From Acidobacteriota bacterium (GTDB lineage: Bacteria > Acidobacteriota > Terriglobia > Bryobacterales > Bryobacteraceae): DNA of 64,000 bases. The DNA is taken from assembly GCA_026393985.1 (NCBI GenBank), contig JAPKZB010000084.1, positions 8,215-72,214 on the forward strand. Reading direction: 5' to 3'. Shown here one piece after another: positions 35,130 through 44,323 of this stretch. The translations under genes and the position numbers were made by a program. Every line of letters starts with the position of its first letter. The stretch's first letter is position 1. The notes under the pieces were generated by a model. That model did not search any database. It was not told the origin of the DNA and saw nothing but the letters and a program-made list of their open reading frames with translations.

Positions 35130-37062
35130 TCGAGACGCTCCTTGAAGACGGATGAACTTGCTGTAACTCGGCCAGAATCTCGCGATACCGGCCGGACGGC
35201 TGATACTCGGGCACCAGGTCCTTCAACAGGCCCAGTAAGTGCCCCTCATCCCGCAGCGTCACCGCCCGCCGCACCTGCCCCACCCACTCGCGCATCTGGC
35301 TCCGCGCCATCCGCCGCCCGCGATAGATCTTGATCTTGTTGTGATGGGTCGGCTGAAAATCCTCGCCCTCCATCGAAAGCTCCTCAAACAGCTTCTCGCC
35401 CGGTCGCAGCCCCGTATACCGGATCTCAATATCTACCCCCGGCGTCTTGCCCGATAGCCGCGCCATGTTCTGCGCCAGATCCAGAATCTTCACCGGCTCA
35501 CCCATGTCCAGAACAAAAATCTCGGCACCCTTGCCCATCGCCGACGCCTGTAGCACCAGTTGTACCGCCTCGGGAATCGTCATGAAGTAACGCTGCATCT
35601 CCGGATGCGTCACCGTAATTGGCCCCCCGGCCGCAATCTGCTTCCGGAACAGCGGAATCACGCTGCCGTTGCTGCCCAGCACGTTGCCGAACCGCACCGC
35701 CACATACTCTGTTTTTCCCTGCAGCCCCGGCTTCGAGGTCACAATCAGCTCCGCCACCCGCTTGGTCAAGCCCATGATATTCGTCGGGTTCACCGCCTTA
35801 TCCGTCGAGATCATCAGAAAACGGGATACGCCATGCCGCGCCGCCGCTTCCACTAAGTTGTAAGTACCGATCACGTTGTTCCGCACCGCTTCAAATAAGT
35901 GACACTCCATCATCGGAACGTGCTTGTAAGCCGCCGCGTGCACAATCACATCCACCTCGTGGTAGCGAATCAACTCCTCCAGCCGCGCCGGATCACAGAT
36001 ATCGGCCACCGCTGGTGCCAACCGCTCCTCGGAGTACCGCTCCAGCAACTCCAGGTGAATCCGAAACAGGTCACTCTCGGCCTGATCAAGCAGCACCAAC
36101 CGCCGCGGATCGTACCCCGCCACCTGCCGGCAGATCTCCGAACCAATCGATCCCCCCGCGCCCGTCACCAGCACGCACCGGCCCTGCAACTGCTCCCGGA
36201 TCATCGCCTCGTCCAGTTCCACCGGCTCCCGCCCCAGCAGATCCACCACCGACACCTCGCGAATCTGACTCGTCAACACCTTACCCGTCAACATTTCCCC
36301 CACCCCGGGTATCGTCTTGAACGGCACCCCCGCCGACCGGCAGTTCGCCACCGCCTCCCGCATCTGCGCCGCCCCCGCCGAAGGCATCGCAATCAAAATC
36401 TCCGCCACCGGACGGTGCGAGCGCCGAGCCATCTCCACAATCAGCGCCGCCTCCCGCCCCGTTCCCAGAACCGTCGCGCCCGCCAGCGTCGCACCCTGCT
36501 TGGCCGGCGAATCATCCAGCAGACCAATCACGTCGTAGCCCAGCGACGGGTTCGACCGGATCTCCTTGGCAATGCTCAATCCCGCCTGCCCCGCGCCGTA
36601 AATCAACATACCCTTCACCGGCCCCTTGGCCTGCCGGTCCCGTCCCAGCCCTTCCCGATACACCCGCACCGAAAAGCGCAGCCCCGCCGTCGCCAGAAAA
36701 CACAACAGAAAGTCGATGACGAAGATCGAACGCGGAAAACCCGGCCCCATCGCCGCCATCGCCGCCGCCGCAAATAGCGCCGACGCCAGCACATTACTTC
36801 CCGCCAGCCGCTGTAAGTCCACAATTCCGGAGTATTGCCACCACCCCCGGTCATGCCGCCGCAGCACAAACACCGGTAACTTCACCACCAGCGCCAGCCA
36901 CAGCACTGCCGTCAACCGCGACGCCTCCTCGGCCGGTACGGTGTACTCAAACCGCAGCAGAAACGCCACCAGGATCGCCCCAACAATCAGCACCCCATGT
37001 AACACCGCAAGCAGAAACTGCCGGTGCGCCAGGACAAACCGCAGCATTCTATTCTTCTTCAT
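35122..37062 (-). CDS. Membrane NDP-sugar 4,6-dehydratase (PglF/CapD/WbpM-like)
   Basis: 646 residues. Four N-terminal membrane helices (about 1-120) precede a first Rossmann domain (about 145-260) and the SDR catalytic domain with VLVTGAGGSIGSEICRQ (about 295-311). The catalytic region ISTDKAVNPTNIMGLTKR has Thr-Asp-Lys and Met in place of the classical SDR Tyr, as in PglF-type UDP-GlcNAc 4,6-dehydratases. It makes the 4-keto-6-deoxy sugar for the adjacent aminotransferase, the first steps towards bacillosamine or legionaminic acid. Confidence 0.9.
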   Translation of the reverse strand: MKKNRMLRFVLAHRQFLLAVLHGVLIVGAILVAFLLRFEYTVPAEEASRLTAVLWLALVVKLPVFVLRRHDRGWWQYSGIVDLQRLAGSNVLASALFAAAAMAAMGPGFPRSIFVIDFLLCFLATAGLRFSVRVYREGLGRDRQAKGPVKGMLIYGAGQAGLSIAKEIRSNPSLGYDVIGLLDDSPAKQGATLAGATVLGTGREAALIVEMARRSHRPVAEILIAMPSAGAAQMREAVANCRSAGVPFKTIPGVGEMLTGKVLTSQIREVSVVDLLGREPVELDEAMIREQLQGRCVLVTGAGGSIGSEICRQVAGYDPRRLVLLDQAESDLFRIHLELLERYSEERLAPAVADICDPARLEELIRYHEVDVIVHAAAYKHVPMMECHLFEAVRNNVIGTYNLVEAAARHGVSRFLMISTDKAVNPTNIMGLTKRVAELIVTSKPGLQGKTEYVAVRFGNVLGSNGSVIPLFRKQIAAGGPITVTHPEMQRYFMTIPEAVQLVLQASAMGKGAEIFVLDMGEPVKILDLAQNMARLSGKTPGVDIEIRYTGLRPGEKLFEELSMEGEDFQPTHHNKIKIYRGRRMARSQMREWVGQVRRAVTLRDEGHLLGLLKDLVPEYQPSGRYREILAELQQVHPSSRSVSIV

Positions 37063-37095
37063 GGTTGCTCTCTCCTCACTACCCGGCCCCGCCGG

Positions 37096-38262
37096 TCAAC
37101 GCCGCCAACGGTCTGCGATATCTTGCACGGCCGCAATCACCCGGTCCACCTGCCCCTCCGTCATTGACGGATACAAAGGCAGCGAAAACATCCGCTCGTA
37201 CAAACCAATCGCCCGCGGGCACGGGTAGGCATCGCCCAGCGCTGCGTACACCGGATGCAGCGGCACCGGAATAAAATGCACGCTGATCCCAATGCCCCGG
37301 TCCCGCAACTCGGCCAGAAACTCGTCCCGCCCAATCTGCAACCGCTCCCGCCGCAACCGCAAAATATACAGGTGCCAGGCGTGCCGCCCACCCACCGCCT
37401 CCGGCGGGCACTCCACCTCCGCCACCGCCGCAAACGCCCGCTGGTAACGCTCGGCCAGCGCCCGCCGCCGCTCCGTGAACCGCTCAATCTTCTTCAACTG
37501 CTCTACGCCAATCGCCGATTGCAGGTCGCTCAGGTTGTATTTGAACCCCGCCTCCAGCACCTGGTAGAACCACGAACCCTTCTCCCCGTAACGGTTCCAC
37601 GCATCCCGGTTCAACCCGTGCAGCGCCAGCGCCTTCATCCGCGCAAACAGCTCCGGCTGGTTGGTCGTCACCATCCCGCCCTCACCCGTTGTCAGGTTCT
37701 TCGTAGCGTAAAAACTGTAAGCCACCGCATCGCTCTCCGACGCCCCGTCAGCACCCAGGTGCTGCCCCCCGTAGTAAGTGCCCACCGCGTGCGCTGCGTC
37801 CTCCACCACAAACAGCTTGTGCCGTCGCGCCAGCTCCCATAACTCGTCCATCCGGCACGGCAGACCCGCCAAATGCACCGGTAGCAGCGCCTTCGTCCGC
37901 GGCGTGATCCGCTCGGCAACCGACGCCGGATCCACGTTACCCGTCTCATCCACATCCGCCAGCACCGGACTCGCCCCCGTGTGCACAATCGCGTGGACCG
38001 TCGAACAGAAAGTCAACGGCGTCGTAATCACCTCATCGCCGGGCCCGACCCCCAGCGCCTCCAGCGCCAAATGCAGCGCCGCCGTACACGAATTCAGCGC
38101 CAGCGCATGCCGCGCCCCCGTGTACCGCTGAAAGTCGCTCTCAAAAGTGGCTGTCCGCGCGCCCGTTGTCAACCACCCGGAACGCATCGTCTCCACCACC
38201 GCCGTAATCTCTTCTTCGCCAATCTCCGGCAGATTGAATGGCAGATACGGAGCATTAAGCAT
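37096..38262 (-). CDS. PLP-dependent sugar aminotransferase (DegT/DnrJ/EryC1; PglE/LegC-like)
   Basis: 388 residues, full length. PLP-binding features: NSCTAALHLALEALG (phosphate cup), VVEDAAHAVGTYY (Asp to the pyridine N) and the Schiff-base Lys in SFYATKNLTTGEGG. The C-terminal HFIPVPLHPVY motif is typical of the group. It would aminate the C4-keto group made by the neighbouring dehydratase, giving a UDP-4-amino-4,6-dideoxy sugar. It begins 9 nt after the phosphoglycosyl transferase stop. Confidence 0.9.
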   Translation of the reverse strand: MLNAPYLPFNLPEIGEEEITAVVETMRSGWLTTGARTATFESDFQRYTGARHALALNSCTAALHLALEALGVGPGDEVITTPLTFCSTVHAIVHTGASPVLADVDETGNVDPASVAERITPRTKALLPVHLAGLPCRMDELWELARRHKLFVVEDAAHAVGTYYGGQHLGADGASESDAVAYSFYATKNLTTGEGGMVTTNQPELFARMKALALHGLNRDAWNRYGEKGSWFYQVLEAGFKYNLSDLQSAIGVEQLKKIERFTERRRALAERYQRAFAAVAEVECPPEAVGGRHAWHLYILRLRRERLQIGRDEFLAELRDRGIGISVHFIPVPLHPVYAALGDAYPCPRAIGLYERMFSLPLYPSMTEGQVDRVIAAVQDIADRWRR

Positions 38263-38271
38263 AAAGATCCC

Positions 38272-38898
38272 CTACGCGGCCAAACGCCGCAGCACCGTTT
38301 CCGGTGTAAATCCCTTCGGCCACAAGCTGTAGCCAACCGTCAGCACCAGCAGCCGCCAGTCCCGCGCGAGCGACGACAGCTCCAGATAGCGCAGGTTCAA
38401 CCGCAGCTTCTCCGGCAGCACCTGCTCACGGTAGAACCGTTCTGGCTCCTCCGCCTCACCCAGCAACTGCTCCTCGTTGCGGTACACCAGCGTCGCCAGG
38501 TCCGTAATCCCCGGCCGCACGCTCAACACCCGCTGCCAAACCGGGTCCCGCTCATCCACGTACCGCCGCACCTCCGGCCGCGGACCCACCAGACTCATCT
38601 CCCCCCGCAACACGTTCCACAACTGCGGCAACTCATCGAGCTTGTACGCCCGCAGCCACCGCCCCACCTTCGTCACCCGCCCATCCCCCGCCGCCGTAAT
38701 CGCCGGCCCGCTGTTGTCCACCCGCATCGAACGGAACTTCAACAACACAAACGACCGCCCACCCCGCCCCACCCGCACCTGCCGGAACAGCACCGGTCCA
38801 CCATCCCCGCACCGCACGAGGATCGCAATCAACGCCAACAAAGGCGCCAGCGCCACCAGCCCACAGAGGCAGATCATCCGGTCCAGCACGTTCCGCAT
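38272..38898 (-). CDS. Small monotopic phosphoglycosyl transferase (PglC/WcaJ-C-like)
   Basis: 208 residues. One N-terminal hydrophobic (re-entrant) helix is followed by PVLFRQVRVGRGGRSF, LKFRSMRVD and the catalytic Asp-Glu in YKLDELPQLWNVL, then GEMSLVGPRPEV. The short form lacks the extra N-terminal helices of WbaP/WcaJ. It transfers a phospho-sugar, plausibly the diamino-trideoxy product of the two preceding steps, to undecaprenyl phosphate and so initiates repeat-unit assembly. It is the only initiating transferase recognised in the locus. Confidence 0.9.
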   Translation of the reverse strand: MRNVLDRMICLCGLVALAPLLALIAILVRCGDGGPVLFRQVRVGRGGRSFVLLKFRSMRVDNSGPAITAAGDGRVTKVGRWLRAYKLDELPQLWNVLRGEMSLVGPRPEVRRYVDERDPVWQRVLSVRPGITDLATLVYRNEEQLLGEAEEPERFYREQVLPEKLRLNLRYLELSSLARDWRLLVLTVGYSLWPKGFTPETVLRRLAA

Positions 38899-38908
38899 CG
38901 CCGTTCTC

Positions 38909-41161
38909 CTACTCCCCTTCCTCGTTGGGCCCGTACCCGTAGCGATACGCGCCGTACCGCGATTTGTTCTTCACATCCCAAGCGTTCAAAATCGTCCCCA
39001 ACACCGGAATCCCGTCTTCCCGCAGCCGCCGGCTGATGTTCAACGCCTCATCCCGCAGCGTCTGCGACGCCCGGATCACCAGAATCACCCCATCGGCCAA
39101 TCGCCCCAGCACCCGGGCATCGGAAACGTACTGCATCGGCGGGGTATCGATGATCACCATGTCAAACTCCTCCCGAAAACGCTCCAACAGGTCCGTCGCC
39201 CGTTGCGAGTACAAAAGGCTCGAGATACTCGCCGTTCCCGGCCCGCTCGGCAGCAGGTACAGCCCGTGAACCTCCGTCTGCTTCACCAGCGCCTCCAGCG
39301 GAACATCGCGCAGCGAATTCTGCTCTCGCAGCAGATCGCTCAGGCCCCACGTATTGGCCGCGCCAAACGTCTTGTGCAACTGCGGCTTCCGCATATCAGC
39401 ATCAATCAGAAGGACCCGCTGCTTGATCTCGGCCAGCGAAATCCCCAAATGCGCCACCGTCGTGCTCTTGCCCTCGCCCCGGTTCACGCTCGTCACCAGA
39501 ATTACCCGCGGCGCCAAGGCAGGCGCCTTAGTAAACAGAATCGACGCCAGCGTCCCGCGAAACGACTCCGCAATCGCCCACGACCGTTCCTGCAGCGTCA
39601 CCACCGGGCTCTCCTCGCCCGCTCCCCCCTCCGGTTCCCGCAGAACCTTCACGAGCGACGTCGTCGTCGGATCCAGCGCCGGAAACCGCTTCATGTCCGG
39701 AATCACCCCCAACTCCGGCAGCTTCAGCAGGTACGACGCCTCCCCCGGCGCCTTCAGGCTATGGTTGATGTTCTCCGCCCCCAGCACCAGCCCCACCGCC
39801 ACCAGCAGACTCATGGCCAGCCCCAACGCAAAGTTCTTCCACCAGTTCGGCCGGTGCGGTGCCGTCGGCACCTCCGCCGGGTCCACCACCCGCACGTTCG
39901 TCGTCTGAATCGCCGCCGCCAGCCCGGCCGTCTTCACCCGCTCAAGCAGCTCATCGTAGAGCCGCCGGTTGCTCTCGGCATCCCGCTTCAAAATCTCGTA
40001 GGTCCCCATCTGCTTCGAGTGGTCCCGCGCCCGCTCCGCCTGCGCCACAAAACCAGCCCGCAGCAACTGCTCCCGCCGCTTGGCCCCGTCAAAGTCGTTC
40101 TTCAGCCGCGCAATTATCGTCTCCCGCTCCCGCCGCAGCGTCGTCTCCATCTCCCGTATCTGCGCCTCCACCCGCATCACCCGGTAATGCTCCGGCGTGA
40201 ACATCGACTTCAACTCCGCCCGCTCCCGGCCCAACTCCGCCAGCTTCACCTGATAGCCGCTCAGCCGCCCGTTGTCCAGAATCTGCGGCACCGCCTCCGC
40301 CAGGCTCGTCTCCGCTATCTCATACGCCGACTGCTTGGTCACCCGGTCGACCTCGGTCCGCGCCAACTCATCCTGCAACTGCCGCAGCTTGGCCTCCTCA
40401 ACGCTCTGCTTGTCGTCGCTGAACAGCATCCCCGAATTCATCCGGTACTGCTGCACCTCGCTCTCGGACTGCCGCAGCTTCGTCCGCAGGCCTTCCAACT
40501 GCCGCGTCAGCCACTGCGTCGTCATCTCCGCCGACTCCCAGCGCGTCTGCAGCAGCATCTGCGTATACTCGCTCGTCAGCAGGTTCAAATAATGCGCCGC
40601 CAGCTCAGGCCGCTCCGCCTCCGCCACCAGCTCGATCATCCGCGTCCGCTCCACCGGCAGCACCTTCAACTCCACCTCTCCGGAAGCCTCCCGCTGCCAC
40701 CCTGGCAGCCGGAACAGCCCCCGGACCGAAGCCAGTTGATCCTTCACCACCGTCGGAGCCGCCGGCTGCCGCGACAACCGCTTGGCCATCTGCCTCCCCA
40801 AACTCTGGCTCTGCAGAATCCGCACCTGCGTCTGCAGATACAGGTCATGCCCGCTGCCCCCGCTCTCCCCGCTCTCTTTACCCAGACTCGCCACATCCGG
40901 CGGCGGATTCACCTCAATCGTCGTCCGCGCCTGGTAAGTCGGCGCCTGCCCCACCGTCCCCAGAACCGTCAACACCAAACCCACACCCACCACCGTCAGG
41001 ATCATTCCCTTCCGGCCCACCACCAACCACCACAACTCCATCAGCGCGCTTTCCTTCGGACTATCCTCGGCCGGACTCGACTCCACCGGTTCCAATCGGT
41101 AAGTCCGCACGCCCGGCGTGGCCCGGCTCATTTCCATTCCCGTTGCCTTGCTCGTTGCCAT
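38909..41161 (-). CDS. Wzc-type chain-length determinant/tyrosine autokinase
   Basis: About 750 residues. Residues 1-480 form the Wzz-like part: a first membrane helix near 55-75, a long coiled-coil periplasmic region and a second helix near 440-460. The C-terminal BY-kinase domain has Walker A VNRGEGKSTTVAHLG (about 560), Walker A' LLIDADMRKPQLH and Walker B VIIDTPPMQYV. The extreme C-terminus carries a Tyr cluster (YGAYRYGYG), the usual autophosphorylation site. It should control polymer length and export together with the Wza-type protein encoded just before it. GAGGAAG lies about 3 nt before the ATG. Confidence 0.92.
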   Translation of the reverse strand: MATSKATGMEMSRATPGVRTYRLEPVESSPAEDSPKESALMELWWLVVGRKGMILTVVGVGLVLTVLGTVGQAPTYQARTTIEVNPPPDVASLGKESGESGGSGHDLYLQTQVRILQSQSLGRQMAKRLSRQPAAPTVVKDQLASVRGLFRLPGWQREASGEVELKVLPVERTRMIELVAEAERPELAAHYLNLLTSEYTQMLLQTRWESAEMTTQWLTRQLEGLRTKLRQSESEVQQYRMNSGMLFSDDKQSVEEAKLRQLQDELARTEVDRVTKQSAYEIAETSLAEAVPQILDNGRLSGYQVKLAELGRERAELKSMFTPEHYRVMRVEAQIREMETTLRRERETIIARLKNDFDGAKRREQLLRAGFVAQAERARDHSKQMGTYEILKRDAESNRRLYDELLERVKTAGLAAAIQTTNVRVVDPAEVPTAPHRPNWWKNFALGLAMSLLVAVGLVLGAENINHSLKAPGEASYLLKLPELGVIPDMKRFPALDPTTTSLVKVLREPEGGAGEESPVVTLQERSWAIAESFRGTLASILFTKAPALAPRVILVTSVNRGEGKSTTVAHLGISLAEIKQRVLLIDADMRKPQLHKTFGAANTWGLSDLLREQNSLRDVPLEALVKQTEVHGLYLLPSGPGTASISSLLYSQRATDLLERFREEFDMVIIDTPPMQYVSDARVLGRLADGVILVIRASQTLRDEALNISRRLREDGIPVLGTILNAWDVKNKSRYGAYRYGYGPNEEGE

Positions 41162-41198
41162 AGCTTCCTCTCTCCCTTCTGACTGCCCGGTCCCGCCC

Positions 41199-42155
41199 CT
41201 AGAAGCGGCCCAGCAATAGCATCCCCGTCGACACCGCCGGAATCGAAACCGTTTGCAGGTAAGACAAAAACGTATTGGCCGGCACAATCACCACATCACC
41301 CGGCATCAACTCCAAATCCTTCGTCTTCCCGCTCATCACCTTCCGCAAGTCCACAAAAGCCGCCGAAGTCTGCACCCCGTCCTCGCCAATGTGCACAATC
41401 ATCGTCTTGCCCGCCGATGCCGACTTCGTCAGTCCCCCCGCCAAAGCCACCAGCTTCACCAGCGACATCGTCGGCGACTGCACCAGCTCCACCGACCCCG
41501 GACGGTTCACCTCCCCCGACAAATGCACCAGCCGCAGCTGCTTCACCGTCGCTACCGAAACGACATCGTCCGGGTAAACCTCCAACTCCGCCTCCGGCCC
41601 CCGCCCGCTCATCACGTCCTTCAAATCCACCACCAACTCCATCGACGCGCTCCCCCCCTCGCCCAACTTCGTCCGCGCTCGCCCGTGCGCAATCGGACCC
41701 GACCGCTCCGCCCGCGTCAACATCACCGTCGGCCCCGCCTCCTTCGGCCCACCTGCCAGCACAATCGCGTCAAACAGCGTCGTGTGCCGCTTCAACTGAT
41801 ACACCCCAGGCTTCTCCACCGCCCCCACTACCGATACCGGATGGCTCCGGAACTCCTGCACATACACCGTCACCTGCGGGTCATGCTGATACCGCCGCAA
41901 CCGCTCGGTCAGTAACTGCTCGCACTCCCCCACCGTCAAACCGCCCACCTTCACCCGCCCCACCAGCGGCAGATTCAACTCCCCGCTCGACGCCACCCGC
42001 CACTCCTTGCTCAACTCCTCTCCGTTGAGCACCTGCAGCATCAACGTATCGTCCGCGGCAATCGTCACCTCCCGCCCCGCCTGACCCACCGCCAACCGCG
42101 GCAACAGACCGGCCAGCAGACCACACGCCGCCATCACTCTCCGCATTCCTCGCAT
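41199..42155 (-). CDS. Wza-type polysaccharide export protein
   Basis: About 318 residues with a signal peptide (about 1-22) but no obvious lipobox Cys. The poly_export domain (VTIAADDTLMLQVLNGEEL, LNLPLVGRVKVGGLT, VTVYVQEFRS) is followed by two SLBB-type repeats (VVGAVEKPGVYQL; HLSGEVNRPGSVEL). It would form part of the outer-membrane export channel working with the Wzc-type kinase. An AAGGAG site 8 nt upstream favours the ATG at 42155 over a GTG at 42164. Confidence 0.9.
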   Translation of the reverse strand: MRGMRRVMAACGLLAGLLPRLAVGQAGREVTIAADDTLMLQVLNGEELSKEWRVASSGELNLPLVGRVKVGGLTVGECEQLLTERLRRYQHDPQVTVYVQEFRSHPVSVVGAVEKPGVYQLKRHTTLFDAIVLAGGPKEAGPTVMLTRAERSGPIAHGRARTKLGEGGSASMELVVDLKDVMSGRGPEAELEVYPDDVVSVATVKQLRLVHLSGEVNRPGSVELVQSPTMSLVKLVALAGGLTKSASAGKTMIVHIGEDGVQTSAAFVDLRKVMSGKTKDLELMPGDVVIVPANTFLSYLQTVSIPAVSTGMLLLGRF

Positions 42156-42174
42156 TTTGCTCACTCCTTACTCC

Positions 42175-44319
42175 CTACCGCACCGCCACGCTCAGCCGGT
42201 TCGAACTTCCCCGGCCGTTTATGGCCGTCACTGCCACACCCTGCACCGCGCTCGCCTGCCCGCTCTGCACCACAATCGTCACCGCCGCCGTAAACTGGCT
42301 CCCAAATGTCCGCGCCGTCGCACCCTGATACCAGGCCCCAAAGGCCGCCTCCACATTCAGACTCAGCTCCGTCGTCTCCAGCCGCGCCCCCGGCGCCGCC
42401 GTAAACTGCAAACCCAGCTGCGACACACTCCGCAACGGCGAAAGCCCCGTAATCAAAAGCTCAATCGTGTTCCCGCTCCGCGCCCCCACCGCCACATTCC
42501 GCAACACCGGCGGCCCCCCCGCCACCACCATCGACTTGGCCGGCGCCGGCGATGGCGTCACGTTCACCGCGCCCACCAGCCACGTCACCCCTAACGTAAT
42601 CGTCCCCGCCACCGTCCCCGTCTGCAGCGGCATCGCCCGGACCCCCTCGCCAAACACCGCCTCCACCGTCCCCGCCGGCACCCGGAACTCCACCGTCCGC
42701 CCCCCGGTCGCGAACTGTATGCTCGGGTCATCGCCAAACGAATCCGGCAAAAACGACAGCGTCAACCGCCCCGTCAACTCCGCCTCGTAAGGCCGCTCCA
42801 GCACCAGCCCCACCGCCGGCTGCTCCAGGCTGTTCACCGTCCCGCCCATCCCCGTAAACTGCACCCCCGGCGCTGGACCCGGCATCAGCCCTACCCCCAG
42901 CAACGGCAGCACCCGGTCATCAATCTGCACCGTCCCGCTCAACGGACCCACCGCGTCCGGCCTGAAGCGCAACACGAACTCCCGGCTCGCCCCCACCGCC
43001 AGCGCCAGCGGCATCCCTGGCGCCCCCCGCACCACAAATCCTCGCCCACTTACGCTCAGCCCGAGAATCTGCGCCGCCGCGTTGCCCCCGTTCGTCACCA
43101 CCAACCCGATCTCGTTACTGCTCCCCACCGTCACGTTCGGAAAAATCACCGTTCCCCCCTCCGCCACCGGCGTCACCGCATCCCCCACCCGCACCGCGTA
43201 CGTCAGCCGCGGCGCCACACTCACCGCCTCTAACCCAAACTCCGCCAGCTCCACCACCAACCGCCCTACCGACCTCCCGCTCTCCCGCGCCGTAAACGCC
43301 ATCTGCCAGCTCACCGTCCCCCCAGGCGCCAACGTCGCCGGCAGCGGCGGCAGGTTCACCAGGCGGAACACCGCGTTCGTCGTCGCAATGGTCCCCACCC
43401 GCCCGCTCGCGCTCCCCTCGTTGCGCACCATCATCGTCACCGTCACCGTCGCACCCGCCGCCGTCTCCGGCAGTTGCAGCGTCCCCCCCGGCGCCAGCCG
43501 CACCGCCGCCCCGCCCTCCACCGTCGCCGTGTACGTAAACACCGCCGCCACCCCCCGCCCGGCCAGCGCCACCTCCAGCCGCCGCCCGTCGCCATACTCC
43601 AGACTCAACTGCCCCACCGCCGCCTCGCCCCCCACCGGCTCAAAGACAATCCCAAATCGCAGCTCCCGCTCCGCCCCCACCGTCGCCGGCAGCAGCGGCA
43701 ATCCCGTCAGCCGAAACCGCTCCCCCTGCACCCCCACACTCCGTACCGCCCCCGCCGCCGTCCCCCGGTTCAAAACCACTACCGTAGCGGCCGCGCTCTG
43801 TCCGGCCCCCGTTTCCGGAAAGCCCAACCGGTCCCCACTCTGCAGCAGCAATTGATTCCCGCCCGCTGCGAGAAAGTAACTCGCCACCATCTCCGCCCCC
43901 AGCCCCGTGCCCCGAACAAAGAAGTTGTAAGTAACTACGCTCGTGCCCGCCGCGTTGGCCACCGTGACCGCCAGCACCTCCGTCCACGTACCCTGCGCCG
44001 CCGGAGCAAACCGCACCGGCACCACCGCCGCCGCTCCGCCAGCTACCACCTGCGGCCCCGTCGCCAGCAACGCAAACGCCTGCCCTGTCACATTTACGCG
44101 GCTGATGGTCCAGGCATCCGCCCCCCGGTTCTCCACCACCACGAATGCCGTCAACGGCGTCCCCGCCGTCGTCGTCAAGGTCATCTGCCCGTTCACCGGC
44201 AACGCCGTCGCCGTCGCCGCCGCCTCCGTCCGGTAACTGAAGGAGACATTCGGCGCCGGCTGGCCAAACGCCACCGCCGCCGCCGCAAACCACAATCCGC
44301 TTAAGATAAAGGTACGCAT
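42175..44319 (-). CDS. Exported protein with repeated Ig-like (ASH/choice-of-anchor-D-type) domains
   Basis: About 714 residues. After a signal peptide (about 1-19) come four or five repeats of ~110 residues, each with a VVVNRG/VVENRG/VRNEG/VTNGG strand followed by a phrase such as FRLTGLPLLPATV or FRLVNLPPLPATL and an LRFxP turn. This is the pattern of ASH/SPD-2/hydin-type Ig domains. The last ~200 residues have a different beta-sandwich character. No catalytic motif is seen. It sits between the Wza-type gene and two further exported proteins, so a structural or scaffold role in the envelope is plausible. Composition is extremely Gly/Ala/Val rich. Confidence 0.7.
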   Translation of the reverse strand: MRTFILSGLWFAAAAVAFGQPAPNVSFSYRTEAAATATALPVNGQMTLTTTAGTPLTAFVVVENRGADAWTISRVNVTGQAFALLATGPQVVAGGAAAVVPVRFAPAAQGTWTEVLAVTVANAAGTSVVTYNFFVRGTGLGAEMVASYFLAAGGNQLLLQSGDRLGFPETGAGQSAAATVVVLNRGTAAGAVRSVGVQGERFRLTGLPLLPATVGAERELRFGIVFEPVGGEAAVGQLSLEYGDGRRLEVALAGRGVAAVFTYTATVEGGAAVRLAPGGTLQLPETAAGATVTVTMMVRNEGSASGRVGTIATTNAVFRLVNLPPLPATLAPGGTVSWQMAFTARESGRSVGRLVVELAEFGLEAVSVAPRLTYAVRVGDAVTPVAEGGTVIFPNVTVGSSNEIGLVVTNGGNAAAQILGLSVSGRGFVVRGAPGMPLALAVGASREFVLRFRPDAVGPLSGTVQIDDRVLPLLGVGLMPGPAPGVQFTGMGGTVNSLEQPAVGLVLERPYEAELTGRLTLSFLPDSFGDDPSIQFATGGRTVEFRVPAGTVEAVFGEGVRAMPLQTGTVAGTITLGVTWLVGAVNVTPSPAPAKSMVVAGGPPVLRNVAVGARSGNTIELLITGLSPLRSVSQLGLQFTAAPGARLETTELSLNVEAAFGAWYQGATARTFGSQFTAAVTIVVQSGQASAVQGVAVTAINGRGSSNRLSVAVR

Positions 44320-44323
44320 CGAC

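Noticed and set aside
38477-41182. Very long open frame on the + strand opposite the sugar-transferase and Wzc-type genes
   Set aside because: It is Arg/Pro/His-rich shadow coding caused by high G+C. It lies antisense to genes with intact catalytic motifs and has no recognisable domain or ribosome-binding site.
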